A stretch of DNA of 64,000 nucleotides from Oscillospiraceae bacterium (lineage in GTDB: Bacteria; Bacillota; Clostridia; Oscillospirales; Oscillospiraceae). Positions within the stretch are counted from its first letter, which is position 1, and the number at the start of each line of letters is the position of its first letter. The stretch covers positions 154,975-218,974 of the forward strand of contig JAFYAU010000008.1 in assembly GCA_017540565.1 (NCBI GenBank). Direction: 5' to 3'. Position numbers and translations under genes: made by a program. This document shows, piece by piece, positions 32,554-42,168 of this stretch. Under the pieces are notes generated by a model. It was not told the DNA's origin, made no database searches, and saw only the letters and a program-made list of their open reading frames with translations.

Positions 32554-34161
32554 ATGCGTGAAAACAATGAGGACCGCAAGGTCCTGAACGGCGCGGAGCA
32601 ACCCCTTCCGGAAACTGAGGAAATTGTGAGCGGTGCGGATCCCGTTGCGGAGGAAGAATATTCACTGAACGACGATCGTCGCGTCAAGGTCCTGTCCCCC
32701 GGCGCCATGGTCGCCAAGCGGTTCTTCCGGAACCGCGTGGCCGTGGTCGGCTTGGCCATCCTGGCCTTCATGTTCCTGTTCTCCTTCCTCGGCGGCGTTC
32801 TCAGCCCCTACAGGGAGGACGAGCAGTTCTACAAGACGAGCCTTCTGAAGAAAGAATATGCCGGCGCGATCAAAAACGAGGACGTCCGTTTCCTGGGTGC
32901 CCCGGATCAGAAGTTCGACTCCATCATCCAGGCGCAGGTCGTTCTGGCTCTGACCACCAACCGTGACACGGTCAGCTTCATGGACGTGAACTATCACGTG
33001 GAGAAGCAGGGGGAGGGCCTCTACGCTGTCACCCTCGACGACGGAACGCTGATCGGCATCGCCTTCGAGGACGTCGTCACATCCAGCCGCGAGGGGCAGA
33101 CACTGTCGTTCGAATTTGTCTATCAGGCGCTGCTGGCCTACAGCAACGGGAAAGACGCCTTCATCGCGGAGGGCAGGGAGTATACCGTCAGCGAGGGCGG
33201 ACTCGTCGAGTCCGCGGAGGGTGAAGCGGCCTTCATCAGCCGCTACGTGATCAACCCCATCTCCCCGGACGTCTTCCTTTCCAGACAGTTCCAGGAGGAA
33301 CTGGTCGTCGCGCTGGAGAACAACGACGACGTGTTCGAGTTCACGGACGCCGACGGCGTGACCAGCGAGTACTATATCGAATACAAGCCTGCGGTGAAGA
33401 ACTGGGCGATCCGCCAGGAGACCCCGTCCCGCATGTACGATACTTACTCCTCGCCCAGCAAGGCGCACTGGCTGGGCACCGACCGCAACGGCATGGACAT
33501 GCTGACCCGTCTGATGTACGGCGGCCGCGTGTCGCTGGTCATCGGTTTCATCGTTGAGGCGATCTCGCTGATCATCGGCGTCATCCTCGGCGGCATGGCC
33601 GGTTACTTCGGCGGATGGGTGGACAACCTGATCATGCGTATCGTGGATATCTTCTACTGCATCCCGTCCATGCCGCTGATCATCATCCTCGGCGCGGCGA
33701 TGGACGCCATGTCCGTGGACCCGCAGATCCGCATGCTGTACCTGATGCTCATCCTCGGATTCCTTGGATGGGCGGGCCTGGCCCGTCTGGTGCGCGGACA
33801 GATCCTGTCGTTGCGTGAGCAGGAGTTCATGGTGGCCACGGAATCCAGCGGCATCCGGGTATCCCGCCGCATCTTCAAGCACCTGGTGCCGAACGTCATC
33901 CCGCAGCTGATCGTCTCCTGCACCATGGGCATCGGCAGCACGATCCTGATCGAGGCGACCCTGAGCTTCCTGGGCCTCGGCGTCAAGTTCCCGTTCGCCT
34001 CCTGGGGCAACATCATCAACGACGTCAACGATACCTTCGTTCTCCAGAACTTCTGGTTCATCTGGATCCCGGCAGGCGTTCTGATCCTGCTCACGGTCCT
34101 TGCCTTCAACCTGGTGGGCGACGGCCTTCGGGACGCCTTCGACCCGAAGATGAAGCGATAA
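32554..34161 (+). CDS. Peptide-type ABC transporter permease (DppC/OppC-like) with large insertion
   Basis: A 535-residue permease, where OppC proteins usually have about 300. A cytoplasmic N-terminus and helix 1 (about 63-83) are followed by an extra region of some 200 residues, predicted outside the membrane, before the usual SPSKAHWLGTDRNGMDMLTRL segment near 305 and the remaining five helices. The EAA motif is MVATESSGIRVSRRIFKHLVPN. The insertion has mixed alpha/beta character (for example HVEKQGEGLYAVTLDDGT) and could contact the large binding protein. Start ATG 32554 follows AGAGGAGGGGAATACG. Confidence 0.9.
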   Translation: MRENNEDRKVLNGAEQPLPETEEIVSGADPVAEEEYSLNDDRRVKVLSPGAMVAKRFFRNRVAVVGLAILAFMFLFSFLGGVLSPYREDEQFYKTSLLKKEYAGAIKNEDVRFLGAPDQKFDSIIQAQVVLALTTNRDTVSFMDVNYHVEKQGEGLYAVTLDDGTLIGIAFEDVVTSSREGQTLSFEFVYQALLAYSNGKDAFIAEGREYTVSEGGLVESAEGEAAFISRYVINPISPDVFLSRQFQEELVVALENNDDVFEFTDADGVTSEYYIEYKPAVKNWAIRQETPSRMYDTYSSPSKAHWLGTDRNGMDMLTRLMYGGRVSLVIGFIVEAISLIIGVILGGMAGYFGGWVDNLIMRIVDIFYCIPSMPLIIILGAAMDAMSVDPQIRMLYLMLILGFLGWAGLARLVRGQILSLREQEFMVATESSGIRVSRRIFKHLVPNVIPQLIVSCTMGIGSTILIEATLSFLGLGVKFPFASWGNIINDVNDTFVLQNFWFIWIPAGVLILLTVLAFNLVGDGLRDAFDPKMKR

Positions 34162-34174
34162 GGAGGTGCGTGTT

Positions 34175-35326
34175 ATGGCAAAGAAAAAACAGGAAGGCTA
34201 CATGTCTGCCAGAGAGTCCAGACGCATCTCCCGGGCGAACCGCAAGATCACCAACGCTTTCGAGAAGGAGCACAAGCGGAAGAACGTTCCCGAGAGCGAA
34301 TATCTGACGACGATGAACGACCCGAACAACTCGGTGGAGTTCGACAATCTGCACACGTATTTCTTCACGGATACCGGCACCGTGCACGCGGTGGACGGCG
34401 TGAGCTTCGAAGTGCCGATCGGCAAGACCGTCGGCGTAGTGGGCGAATCCGGCTGCGGCAAGAGCGTGACCAGCCTCTCGCTGATGCAGCTGCTGCAGCG
34501 TCCCCAGGGGCAGGTCGTCAGCGGAGAGATCCGTCTGAACATGGGGAACGGCAAAGCATATAACGTGACCAAGGCCCCGAATGAGGTCATGCAGAAGATC
34601 CGCGGCAACGTGGTCTCCATGATCTTCCAGGAACCGATGACGGCGCTGAATCCCGTGTTCCGCATCGGCGATCAGATCGAGGAAGTGCTGGAACTGCACG
34701 ACGAACAGGACCGCACGAAAGAGCAGTTCAAGGCACGCGCCATCGAACTGCTGGAGATGGTCGGTATCGCCAACAGCGAAGGCGTTTACAAGATGTATCC
34801 CCATGAGCTGTCCGGCGGCATGCGGCAGCGCGTCGTCATCGCGATGGCGCTCGCCTGCAACCCGAGACTGATCATTGCGGACGAACCGACGACGGCGCTG
34901 GATGTGACGATCCAGGCACAGATCCTGGACCTGCTGCGTCAACTGAAAGATAAACTGAACTCTTCCATCATGTTCATCACCCATGATCTGGGCGTTATCG
35001 CCGAAATGGCGGACTACGTGGTGGTCATGTATGCCGGGCGCATCGTGGAGAAGGGAACGGCGGAGGACATCTTCCACCATCCCGCCCATCCGTATACCAT
35101 CGGCCTGATGAATTCCAAGCCGGTCGTCGGCAGGAGAGTGGACGAATTGTATTCCATCCCCGGTAAAGTGCCGAATCCCGTCAACATGCCGAACTATTGC
35201 TATTTCCGCGACCGCTGCGAGATGTGCGTGGAGGGCTGCGACGGCGCTTATCCCGAAGAGATCAGCATCTCCGAGACGCATAAGGTGAGTTGCTACCGCT
35301 ACTACGGGAAGGAGGAGCGGCAATGA
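34175..35326 (+). CDS. Peptide-type ABC transporter ATP-binding protein (DppD/OppD-like)
   Basis: A 383-residue ATPase energising the importer. Walker A is GESGCGKS near residue 88, the signature is LSGGMRQRV, Walker B is [12 protein letters not shown]. The C-terminal oligopeptide extension includes a Cys-rich segment ([20 protein letters not shown]) that in this family can hold an iron-sulfur cluster. The N-terminal 45 residues are an extra basic stretch. ATG 34175 follows AAGGAGGTGCGTGTT. It overlaps oppF-like by four bases. Confidence 0.93.
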   Translation: MAKKKQEGYMSARESRRISRANRKITNAFEKEHKRKNVPESEYLTTMNDPNNSVEFDNLHTYFFTDTGTVHAVDGVSFEVPIGKTVGVVGESGCGKSVTSLSLMQLLQRPQGQVVSGEIRLNMGNGKAYNVTKAPNEVMQKIRGNVVSMIFQEPMTALNPVFRIGDQIEEVLELHDEQDRTKEQFKARAIELLEMVGIANSEGVYKMYPHELSGGMRQRVVIAMALACNPRLIIADEPTTALDVTIQAQILDLLRQLKDKLNSSIMFITHDLGVIAEMADYVVVMYAGRIVEKGTAEDIFHHPAHPYTIGLMNSKPVVGRRVDELYSIPGKVPNPVNMPNYCYFRDRCEMCVEGCDGAYPEEISISETHKVSCYRYYGKEERQ

Positions 35327-36405
35327 GCGAGATGACGCTGGAGCGCCTGCGCCAGATGCAGCAGGCGGACACCGGAAACGAGACCGAATACCTCCTCGAA
35401 GTGCGGAACCTGAAGAAATACTTCCCCATCAAGGGAGGCTTCATAGGGCATACTGTCGGTCAGGTCAAGGCTGTGGACGGGGTGTCCTTCCGCATCAAGA
35501 GAGGAACGACCATGGGACTTGTGGGCGAGTCCGGCTGCGGCAAGAGCACCGTTGGCCGCACGATCCTGCGCCTGCACGACAAGACCGCCGGCGACGTGCT
35601 GTTCAACGGCCAGGAGATCTTCGACCTGTCCAAGCAGGAACTGCGGAAACTGCGCCCGAAGATCCAGATCATTTTCCAGGATCCCTACTCGAGCCTGTCT
35701 CCCAGGCTTCCGGTCGGCGAGATCATCGGGGAGGCGGTGCGTGAGCACAATGTCGTTCCCAAAGAGGATTTCGACGACTACATCACGGATATCATGAAGA
35801 AGTGCGGCCTGCAGGAGTTCCACAAGGACCGCTACCCGCACGAGTTCTCCGGCGGCCAGAGGCAGAGGATCTGCATCGCCCGCGCGCTGGCCATGAATCC
35901 GGATTTCATCCTGTGCGACGAACCCGTATCCGCCCTGGACGTTTCGATCCAGGCGCAGATCATCAACCTGCTGCAGGAACTGCAGAACACGTTCGGCCTT
36001 ACCTATCTGTTCATCTCCCATGACCTGTCCGTCGTGGAGCACATCTCCGACACGGTAGGCGTAATGTATCTGGGCAGCATGGTCGAGCTTGCGGATAAGG
36101 ATAAGGTCTTCGACCACCCCCTGCATCCCTATACCGAGGCGCTGTTCTCCGCCATCCCCGTGCCGGATCCGGACTACAAGATGGAAAGGATCGTGCTGGA
36201 GGGAAGTATCCCGTCCCCGGCGAATCCGCCCGCAGGATGCAAGTTCCACACGCGCTGCAAGGACTGCATGGAGATCTGCAAGCATGTTGCCCCGAAGTGG
36301 AAGGAAGTACAGGAAGGCCATTTCTGCGCCTGCCACAAGTACAATTCCAGCGAGGAAGAGGCGGAGGCGCAGGCGGCCATGGCCGCCGATACGGCGAAAG
36401 CCTGA
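35323..36405 (+). CDS. Peptide-type ABC transporter ATP-binding protein (DppF/OppF-like)
   Basis: A 360-residue ATPase, partner of the preceding one. Walker [10 protein letters not shown] near residue 71, signature FSGGQRQRICIARAL, Walker B FILCDEPVSALD, and the C-terminal Cys motif CKFHTRCKDCMEICKH are present. The start is ATG 35323 (ATGA overlap with the previous stop) after GGAAGGAGGAGCGGCA. It closes the five-gene importer operon and is followed by a terminator. Confidence 0.93.
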   Translation: MSEMTLERLRQMQQADTGNETEYLLEVRNLKKYFPIKGGFIGHTVGQVKAVDGVSFRIKRGTTMGLVGESGCGKSTVGRTILRLHDKTAGDVLFNGQEIFDLSKQELRKLRPKIQIIFQDPYSSLSPRLPVGEIIGEAVREHNVVPKEDFDDYITDIMKKCGLQEFHKDRYPHEFSGGQRQRICIARALAMNPDFILCDEPVSALDVSIQAQIINLLQELQNTFGLTYLFISHDLSVVEHISDTVGVMYLGSMVELADKDKVFDHPLHPYTEALFSAIPVPDPDYKMERIVLEGSIPSPANPPAGCKFHTRCKDCMEICKHVAPKWKEVQEGHFCACHKYNSSEEEAEAQAAMAADTAKA

Positions 36406-36434
36406 GCACGATTTCCGCAGGTACGGTTTATCCA

Positions 36435-36470
36435 GGCCGGGTCCTGTCCGACAGGACCCGGCCCGATCTT
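36435..36470 (+). terminator. Terminator after the peptide ABC operon
   Basis: A GC-rich stem GGCCGGGTCCTGTC with its complement GACAGGACCCGGCC, nearly loopless, ends in a poor T run (GATCTTT). Read-through into the next small gene is possible. Confidence 0.65.
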
Positions 36471-36489
36471 TCCGGAAAGGAGGTCCGCA

Positions 36490-36768
36490 ATGAGCAGGAA
36501 GAAAAGAATATATGAGGATGACGACGGAAGAAGCATCGCCGACATGAACGTGGACGGGATGCCCTGGTATGACGGCCGTCCGCAGGATCAGGACCGCCCG
36601 AAAGGCCCCTCCGGACAGCAGACGGAACTGGACCGCTCCACGCGGGGCTCCGCTCTTCTGGGGATCTTCGCCGCTATCGCCGTCGTCACGTTGATTTTCG
36701 CCGTGGTTTTTCTTCTGGTCATTCTCGGCATCCTGCTGATAGGCCGTCACGGACTGGGCAGAGGCTGA
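36490..36768 (+). CDS. Small conserved single-pass membrane protein
   Basis: A 92-residue protein with a charged N-terminal half (EDDDGRSIADMNVDGMPWYD) and one C-terminal membrane segment (about 57-82). Short proteins with an N-terminal DDDGRxIADM motif followed by one helix recur in Clostridia as conserved hypotheticals; no function is known to me. ATG 36490 follows GGAAAGGAGGTCCGCA, an excellent site. It lies between the peptide importer terminator and the ribosomal operon. Confidence 0.72.
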   Translation: MSRKKRIYEDDDGRSIADMNVDGMPWYDGRPQDQDRPKGPSGQQTELDRSTRGSALLGIFAAIAVVTLIFAVVFLLVILGILLIGRHGLGRG

Positions 36769-36953
36769 TCCCCGGCCGCACGGCTGCGGCAGAGAAGATA
36801 TTGTGCCCGTAAACATACATTATATATATATATAGTATGACGGAAAAAACACATCCGCCGGCCTTTCGCGGCCGGCGGTCTTCCGTTCCGGAGAGCGGGG
36901 AAAGACGACGAAAAACCCCGGCTATTTTCTGCGGTTTTCGGTGAAATTTCTGC
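36769..36953. other. Gap between small membrane gene and ribosomal operon promoter
   Basis: It contains a (TA)n tract at about 36820-36834, and a 9-bp perfect hairpin CCGCCGGCC / GGCCGGCGG (36855-36878) followed by TCTTCCGTTCC that could be a weak terminator. No coding frame is supported. Confidence 0.5.
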
Positions 36954-36982
36954 TTGACAACACCCGATCCGTATGATATTTT
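36954..36982 (+). promoter_or_regulatory. Promoter of the S10-spc-alpha ribosomal operon
   Basis: A perfect TTGACA (36954-36959), 17-bp spacer and TATTTT (36977-36982). It is the only strong promoter upstream of rpsJ and lies about 325 bases before its start, leaving a long leader. Confidence 0.75.
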
Positions 36983-36989
36983 ATTCGGG

Positions 36990-37309
36990 CACGCTGTGGG
37001 AAGTGTGTGCCTTTCGGCGTGCAGAATTGCGTTGATCCTGGAGATTGCAGGCTCTGACCTGGTCACTTCAGGGGAGTATGTCCGGTATCGGCCCAGTGCC
37101 GGTACGCAATCGGGCGGCTGAGAAACATCTGTATATGAGCGTATATCGCCTGTGCAGGGAACCGGCCGGAAGATCCTTTCTGCCGGTGTTTTTCTTGAGC
37201 GGGAGTGATACGCACGGTTGCGTGTACAGAATTTTCTCATCCGTACGCAATGGGATCACGGTCCCCAATGCCGTGAAACAAAACGTACGTGTTAGGAGGA
37301 ACACAACAA
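36990..37309 (+). ncRNA. Long 5' leader of the ribosomal operon with possible attenuator
   Basis: About 320 nt of non-coding leader. A terminator-like hairpin ACCGGC (37161-37166) / GCCGGT (37182-37187) is followed by GTTTTTC. A second copy of GCCGGT at 37098-37103 could pair with the same 5' arm and prevent it, so two exclusive folds are possible. A further hairpin CACGG / CCGTG lies just before the rpsJ ribosome binding site. In Proteobacteria L4 controls S10 operon leaders this way; whether a protein binds here is unknown. Confidence 0.5.
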
Positions 37310-37621
37310 ATGGCATCCAAGAAAATGATCCGCATCAGACTCAAGGCATACGATCATCAGCTGATCGACCAGGCCGCCGCCCGCATCGTGGAGATCGCGA
37401 AGCGCACGGAAGCCAAGGTCTCCGGTCCGATCCCCCTTCCGACCCAGAAGGAAGTCGTGACCATCCTGCGCGCCGTCCATAAATATAAGGACAGCCGTGA
37501 GCAGTTCGAGCGCAGGACCCACAAGCGGCTGATCGACATCATGAGCCCCACCCAGAAGACGGTGGAAGCGCTGACCGCGCTTGAGCTCCCTGCCGGCGTC
37601 GAGATCGAGATCAAGCTGTAA
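37310..37621 (+). CDS. rpsJ: 30S ribosomal protein S10
   Basis: A 103-residue S10, part of the small-subunit head and also the NusE antitermination factor. The [14 protein letters not shown] start and the [17 protein letters not shown] loop are diagnostic. ATG 37310 is preceded by TAGGAGGAACACAACAA; the frame extends seven codons upstream but without a site. It is the first gene of the ribosomal super-operon, after a long leader, and is separated from rplC by a structured 117-base spacer. Confidence 0.97.
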   Translation: MASKKMIRIRLKAYDHQLIDQAAARIVEIAKRTEAKVSGPIPLPTQKEVVTILRAVHKYKDSREQFERRTHKRLIDIMSPTQKTVEALTALELPAGVEIEIKL

Positions 37622-37738
37622 CAGGCAAAAAGAAATGAACCCGAAGCCTGTCTGCTTGCGGGACGGGCGGGGTCAAGTTAGCAGCCTCTCGCCGGAACGG
37701 TGACGCGAGCTAACCAATAACCTTAAGGAGGAAAACAT
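37622..37738 (+). other. Structured spacer between rpsJ and rplC
   Basis: Helices visible are ACAGGC (37621-37626) with GCCTGT (about 37646-37651), and GTTAGC (37677-37682) with GCTAAC (37709-37714) closing an inner TCGC / GCGA stem and a CCG-GAA-CGG tip. The last helix ends a few bases before the rplC ribosome binding site, so it could affect rplC translation. No known RNA family is assigned. Confidence 0.45.
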
Positions 37739-38437
37739 ATGTTGAAACAGGCAATCATCGGCAAAAAGGTCGGCATGACGCAGATCTTCGGTGAAAAGGG
37801 CGAGGTCATCCCCGTGACCGTCATCGAGGCCGGCCCCTGCTACGTGGTCCAGAAGAAGACCGTTGAGAACGACGGCTACGCCGCTGTCCAGCTGGGCTTC
37901 GAGACCGTGAAGGAAAAGAAACTGAGCAAGCCCGAGATCGGCCACCTGAAAAAGGCCGGCGTCGGCATGCTGAAGGTGCTCAAGGAGTTCCGTTACGACG
38001 ACGATTCCGCCATGAACGTGGGCGACACCGTTACGGCCGATGTCTTCAAGGCCGGCGACAGGATCGACGTGACCGGCATCTCCAAGGGCAAGGGCTACGC
38101 GGGTGTCATCAAGCGCTACGGCGCGCAGCGGACTCCCACCACCCACGGCGGCGGCCCCGTTCACAGGCACGCCGGCTCCATGGGCGCGTGCTCCAGCCCC
38201 TCCCGGATCTTCAAGGGCAAGATCGGTGCCGGACACATGGGCGCCGAGCAGGTCACCGTCGTGAACCTGAACGTCGTGAAGGTTGATCCCGAGCTGAACA
38301 TGATCGCCGTCCGCGGCGCGATCCCCGGCCCCAAGGGCGGGATCGTGTACGTGAAGAACACGGCCAAGACGATCCGCGAGAAGAACACGGTCGTGACCGT
38401 GAGCACCAACCCGCAGAAGAAATCTGCGAGAGGCTAA
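37739..38437 (+). CDS. rplC: 50S ribosomal protein L3
   Basis: A 232-residue L3, an early assembly protein that reaches the peptidyl-transferase centre. The [12 protein letters not shown] start and the [18 protein letters not shown] loop near residue 127, which contains the glutamine-equivalent tip region, are diagnostic. The length is slightly above the common 209, due to a C-terminal extension. ATG 37739 follows AAGGAGGAAAACAT. rplD follows after 16 bases. Confidence 0.97.
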   Translation: MLKQAIIGKKVGMTQIFGEKGEVIPVTVIEAGPCYVVQKKTVENDGYAAVQLGFETVKEKKLSKPEIGHLKKAGVGMLKVLKEFRYDDDSAMNVGDTVTADVFKAGDRIDVTGISKGKGYAGVIKRYGAQRTPTTHGGGPVHRHAGSMGACSSPSRIFKGKIGAGHMGAEQVTVVNLNVVKVDPELNMIAVRGAIPGPKGGIVYVKNTAKTIREKNTVVTVSTNPQKKSARG

Positions 38438-38453
38438 GAAAGGAGAGAGTTAA

Positions 38454-39074
38454 ATGCCTACTGTTAAGGTTTATAACATGGCCGGCGAAGCTGTCGGTGA
38501 GGTGGAACTCTCCGAGGCCGTTTTCGGTATCGAGCCCAATGAACAGGCTCTGCACGCAGTCGTAAAGAATTATCTCGCCAACCAGAGGCAGGGGACCCAG
38601 TCCGCTCTGACAAGAGCCGAGGTCTCCGGCGGCGGCAAGAAGCCCTATCGCCAGAAGGGCACCGGCCGCGCCCGTCAGGGCAGCACCCGCGCTCCGCAGT
38701 TCACCCACGGCGGCATCGCGTTCGCTCCCAAGCCCCGCAGCTACGCCTATTCGCTGAACAAGAAGCTCAAGAGGCTGGCTCTGAAGTCCGCGCTGTCCGC
38801 GAAGGCCGCCGAGGACTCCGTCATCGTCATCGACGAGCTGAAGATGGACGAGATCAAGACCTCCACCTTCTGCAAGCTGCTGAAGGCCGTCGGCGCCGAG
38901 AAGGCCCTGGTCGTGACCCCGGAGGTCAACAAGAACGTTATCCTCAGCGCCAGGAACATCCCCGGCGTTGAGACCACCATCGCCACCATTCTGAATCCCT
39001 ATATGATCCTGACCGGCGGGAAGGTCGTTGTGGATAAGGCGGCTCTGGCAAAGATTGAGGAGGTATATGCATAA
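38454..39074 (+). CDS. rplD: 50S ribosomal protein L4
   Basis: A 206-residue L4, lining the exit tunnel and, in Proteobacteria, a feedback regulator of this operon. The tunnel loop [20 protein letters not shown] near residue 62 is canonical, followed by the [15 protein letters not shown] segment. The start follows AAAGGAGAGAGTTAA. Its TAA overlaps the rplW ATG by one base. If the long leader is regulatory, this protein is the first candidate ligand. Confidence 0.97.
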   Translation: MPTVKVYNMAGEAVGEVELSEAVFGIEPNEQALHAVVKNYLANQRQGTQSALTRAEVSGGGKKPYRQKGTGRARQGSTRAPQFTHGGIAFAPKPRSYAYSLNKKLKRLALKSALSAKAAEDSVIVIDELKMDEIKTSTFCKLLKAVGAEKALVVTPEVNKNVILSARNIPGVETTIATILNPYMILTGGKVVVDKAALAKIEEVYA

Positions 39075-39370
39075 TGAAATCCATGTACGATGTCATTATT
39101 CGCCCCATCATCACTGAGCAGTCCATGGAACAGACCGATATCAAGAAGTACGTGTTCGAGGTTGCTCCCGACGCCACCAAGGCGGAGATCAAGAGCGCCG
39201 TCGAGGGCATCTTCAATGTTAAGGTCGACAAGGTCAACACCCTCAATATGCTGGGCAAGAAGAAACGCAACGGCCAGTATCCGGCCGGCTACCGGAAGAA
39301 CTGGAAGAAAGCGGTCGTCAAGCTGACCGAGGATTCCAAGACCATCGAGTTCTTCGAAGGAATGGTATAA
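39074..39370 (+). CDS. rplW: 50S ribosomal protein L23
   Basis: A 98-residue L23, located at the tunnel exit where it docks signal recognition particle and trigger factor. The [14 protein letters not shown] start and the [12 protein letters not shown] loop are typical. The start codon overlaps the rplD stop (TAATG), with GAGGAGGTATATGC as ribosome binding site inside rplD. rplB follows after 14 bases. Confidence 0.97.
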   Translation: MKSMYDVIIRPIITEQSMEQTDIKKYVFEVAPDATKAEIKSAVEGIFNVKVDKVNTLNMLGKKKRNGQYPAGYRKNWKKAVVKLTEDSKTIEFFEGMV

Positions 39371-39384
39371 GGGGGATCTGAAAC

Positions 39385-40221
39385 ATGTCTGTAAAAACTT
39401 ATAAACCTACCACTCCGGCAAGAAGAAACATGTCCGTTTCCGGCTTTGACGGAGTAGATAAGAAAGCCAAGCCCGAGCGCAGCCTGACGGAGGTGCTGAA
39501 GAAGCACTCCGGCCGCAACAGCTACGGCCGCATCACCGTTCGCCACAAGGGCGGCGGAAACCGCAGGAAATACCGCGTGATCGACTTCAAGCGTGACAAG
39601 ATGGACGTCGAGGGCACCGTGCTCCGCCTGGAGTACGATCCCAACCGCAGCGCCTTCATCGCGCTGGTCGAGTACACGGACGGCGACCGCCGCTACATCC
39701 TGGCCCCCGTGGGCCTGGCCGCCGGCGACAAGGTCGTGTCCTCCGCCACCGCGGACATCAAGCCCGGCAACGCGCTGCCTATCTCCGCGATCCCGGTCGG
39801 CACCGTGATCCACAACATCGAGATCTATCCCGGCAAGGGCGCCCAGCTGGTGCGCAGCGCCGGCGTAGCCGCTCAGCTGATGGCCAAGGAAGGCCGCATG
39901 GCGCAGGTCAGACTGCCTTCCGGCGAGTACCGCCTGATCCGCATGGACTGCAAGGCCACGATCGGCCAGGTCGGCAACATCGACCACGCCAACATCTCCA
40001 TCGGCAAGGCCGGCCGCAAGCGTCACATGGGCATCCGTCCCACCGTCCGCGGTTCCGTCATGAACCCGGTTGACCATCCGCACGGCGGCGGCGAGGGCAA
40101 GGCTCCCGTCGGACGTCCCGGCCCGGTCACCCCGTGGGGCAAGCCGGCCATGGGCTACAAGACCCGCAAGACGAAGAACCGCACGAACAAGTTCATCGTC
40201 AAGCGCCGCAACGCGAAGTAA
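39385..40221 (+). CDS. rplB: 50S ribosomal protein L2
   Basis: A 278-residue L2, needed for subunit joining and peptidyl-transferase activity. The [11 protein letters not shown] start, [19 protein letters not shown], and the C-terminal [16 protein letters not shown] segment with the conserved His are all present. Length is standard. The ribosome binding site is AAGGGGGATCTGAAAC. rpsS follows after 20 bases. Confidence 0.98.
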   Translation: MSVKTYKPTTPARRNMSVSGFDGVDKKAKPERSLTEVLKKHSGRNSYGRITVRHKGGGNRRKYRVIDFKRDKMDVEGTVLRLEYDPNRSAFIALVEYTDGDRRYILAPVGLAAGDKVVSSATADIKPGNALPISAIPVGTVIHNIEIYPGKGAQLVRSAGVAAQLMAKEGRMAQVRLPSGEYRLIRMDCKATIGQVGNIDHANISIGKAGRKRHMGIRPTVRGSVMNPVDHPHGGGEGKAPVGRPGPVTPWGKPAMGYKTRKTKNRTNKFIVKRRNAK

Positions 40222-40241
40222 TCAAAGGAGGTCAGTATAAT

Positions 40242-40511
40242 ATGAGCAGAAGTATTAAGAAGGGCCCCTTTGCCGCTCCCGAGCTTTTGAAGAGGGTCGA
40301 CGAGCTGAACGCAGCCGGTGACAAGAAGGTCCTGAAGACCTGGTCCCGTTCTTCCACCATTTTCCCGTCCTTCGTAGGACACACCATCGCCGTGCACGAC
40401 GGCCGCCGTCACGTCCCCGTGTACATCACCGAGGACATGGTCGGCCACAAGCTGGGCGAGTTCGCTCCTACACGGACCTTCCGCGGCCATGCCGGAAGCA
40501 AGACCGGCAGA
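40242..40511 (+). CDS. rpsS: 30S ribosomal protein S19
   Basis: About 90 residues, start [11 protein letters not shown] and the core [20 protein letters not shown] followed by [20 protein letters not shown] are unmistakable. S19 sits in the 30S head and contacts S13 and A-site tRNA. The start ATG 40242 follows AAAGGAGGTCAGTATAAT; the frame is open upstream through rplB but that part is not this protein. The stop lies near 40512-40514, before rplV. Confidence 0.96.
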
Positions 40512-40530
40512 TAAGGAGGCAGACTGAAAA

Positions 40531-40866
40531 ATGGAAGCTAAAGCACATATCAAATATGCCAGAATTTCTCCCCGCAAGGTACAGATCGTCTGCGACCTCA
40601 TTCGCGGCAAGGACGTGAAGACCGCGCAGGGCATCCTGATGGCCACTCCCAAGGCAGCCAGCGAGCTCATGCTCAAGCTGCTCAAGAGCGCCGTAAGCAA
40701 CGCGGAGAACAACTTCAACATGGATCCTGAAAAGCTCTATGTGTCTGCTACCTACGCCAACCCCGGCCCCATCCTGAAGCGTTTCATGCCCAGGGCGCAG
40801 GGAAGAGCGTACCGCATCAACAAGAGAACTTCTCACATCACCATCGCGGTTGCTGAGAAAGACTAA
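40531..40866 (+). CDS. rplV: 50S ribosomal protein L22
   Basis: A 111-residue L22, whose beta-hairpin lines the exit tunnel constriction. The [15 protein letters not shown] start (here [15 protein letters not shown]), the [12 protein letters not shown] segment and the [18 protein letters not shown] hairpin are canonical; mutations in this loop give macrolide resistance in other species. The ribosome binding site is AAGGAGGCAGACTGAAAA. rpsC follows after 15 bases. Confidence 0.97.
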   Translation: MEAKAHIKYARISPRKVQIVCDLIRGKDVKTAQGILMATPKAASELMLKLLKSAVSNAENNFNMDPEKLYVSATYANPGPILKRFMPRAQGRAYRINKRTSHITIAVAEKD

Positions 40867-40881
40867 GGGAGGAGGCAGAAT

Positions 40882-41742
40882 ATGGGTCAGAAAGTTAATC
40901 CGCACGGCCTGCGCGTCGGCGTTATCAAGGATTGGGATTCCCGCTGGTATGCGCGTGCCGATAAAGTCGGCGATCTTATCGTTGAAGATCACAACATCCG
41001 CAAATATCTGAAGGCTCGTCTGTTTGAGGCGGGCGTGCCCAAGATCGAGATCGAGCGCGACAGCGCAAAGGTCCGCATCTATATCCACTGCTCCCGTCCC
41101 GGTGTCGTCATCGGCAAGGGCGGCGCTGAGATCGAGAAGCTGAGAGCCGACGTGGCCAAGCGTATCGGCAAGCCCGTGGACATCAGCATCGTCGAGGTGA
41201 AGAGTCCCGATACGAACGCTCAGCTGGTGGCCGAGAGCATCGCCGCCAAGCTGGAGAAGCGCATCGGCTTCCGCCGCGCCATGAAGAACGCCATCGGCCG
41301 CGCCATGCGCCTGGGCGTACGCGGCGTCAAGGTCACGGTGGCCGGCCGTCTGGGCGGCGCCGAGATCGCCCGCAGCGAGTCCTATCACGAGGGAACCATC
41401 CCCCTGCAGACTCTGCGCGCTGACATTGAGTACGGCTTTGCCGAGGCTGCCACGACCTACGGCCGCATCGGCATCAAGGTGTGGATCTACAAAGGCGAGA
41501 TCCTCAGCCAGACGCTGCGCACCACTCCCCGCACGATGGACCTGAACCGTCCTCCCAGAGAGAGACGGCAGGGCGACCGCAGGGGCAGGGACAACCGCGG
41601 CGGCAGAGACAACCGTGGTGGTTTTAACCGCGGCGACCGCGGCGGTGACCGCGGCGGCTATCGCGGCGACCGCGCCGGCGGCAGCCGTCCCGAAGGCGGC
41701 TATCGCGGCGGCCAGACTCCCAGAGAAGGAGGCAATCGCTGA
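40882..41742 (+). CDS. rpsC: 30S ribosomal protein S3 with Arg/Gly-rich tail
   Basis: A 286-residue S3, against about 220 in most bacteria. The [13 protein letters not shown] start, the KH motif [13 protein letters not shown] near residue 77 and the [18 protein letters not shown] end of the core are canonical. After about residue 222 comes a tail of some 60 residues rich in Arg, Gly and Asp (repeats such as [11 protein letters not shown] and [15 protein letters not shown]), RGG-like and probably disordered. S3 lines the mRNA entry channel, so the tail may touch mRNA. Similar tails occur in some Clostridia. It overlaps rplP by one base. Confidence 0.97.
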   Translation: MGQKVNPHGLRVGVIKDWDSRWYARADKVGDLIVEDHNIRKYLKARLFEAGVPKIEIERDSAKVRIYIHCSRPGVVIGKGGAEIEKLRADVAKRIGKPVDISIVEVKSPDTNAQLVAESIAAKLEKRIGFRRAMKNAIGRAMRLGVRGVKVTVAGRLGGAEIARSESYHEGTIPLQTLRADIEYGFAEAATTYGRIGIKVWIYKGEILSQTLRTTPRTMDLNRPPRERRQGDRRGRDNRGGRDNRGGFNRGDRGGDRGGYRGDRAGGSRPEGGYRGGQTPREGGNR

Positions 41743-42167
41743 TGCTTTTACCTAAAAGAGTGAAATACCGCAGAGTGCAGCGCGGCCGTATGACCGGCAA
41801 AGCCACCCGCGGCAATACCGTTACCTATGGTGATTGGGGCCTGGCAGCTACCGAGCCCAGCTGGATCACCTCCAACCAGATCGAGGCCGCCCGTGTGGCC
41901 ATGACGCGTTATACGAAGCGCGGCGGCAAGGTCTGGATCAAGATCTTCCCCGACAAGCCCGTGACTCAGAAACCCGCCGAGACCCGTATGGGTTCCGGTA
42001 AAGGTTCCCCGGAGTACTGGGTTGCCGTCGTGAAGCCCGGCCGTGTGATGTTTGAGATCGCCGGCGTTTCCGAAGCCGTAGCGCGTGAAGCCCTGCGTCT
42101 TGCCAGCCACAAGCTGCCCTGCAAGACCAAAGTCGTGAAGCGCGAGTCCGAGACAGGTGGTGAATAA
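41742..42167 (+). CDS. rplP: 50S ribosomal protein L16
   Basis: A 141-residue L16, near the A site and the tRNA elbow. The [18 protein letters not shown] start, [20 protein letters not shown] and the [19 protein letters not shown] segments are canonical. The ATG overlaps the rpsC TGA (TGATG), with GAAGGAGGCAATCGC as site. rpmC follows at once. Confidence 0.97.
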   Translation: MLLPKRVKYRRVQRGRMTGKATRGNTVTYGDWGLAATEPSWITSNQIEAARVAMTRYTKRGGKVWIKIFPDKPVTQKPAETRMGSGKGSPEYWVAVVKPGRVMFEIAGVSEAVAREALRLASHKLPCKTKVVKRESETGGE

Positions 42168-42168
42168 G

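Noticed and set aside
36820..36834. TA tract as a promoter element
   Set aside because: No -35 hexamer at a suitable distance and no gene directly downstream; the ribosomal promoter lies 120 bases further on.
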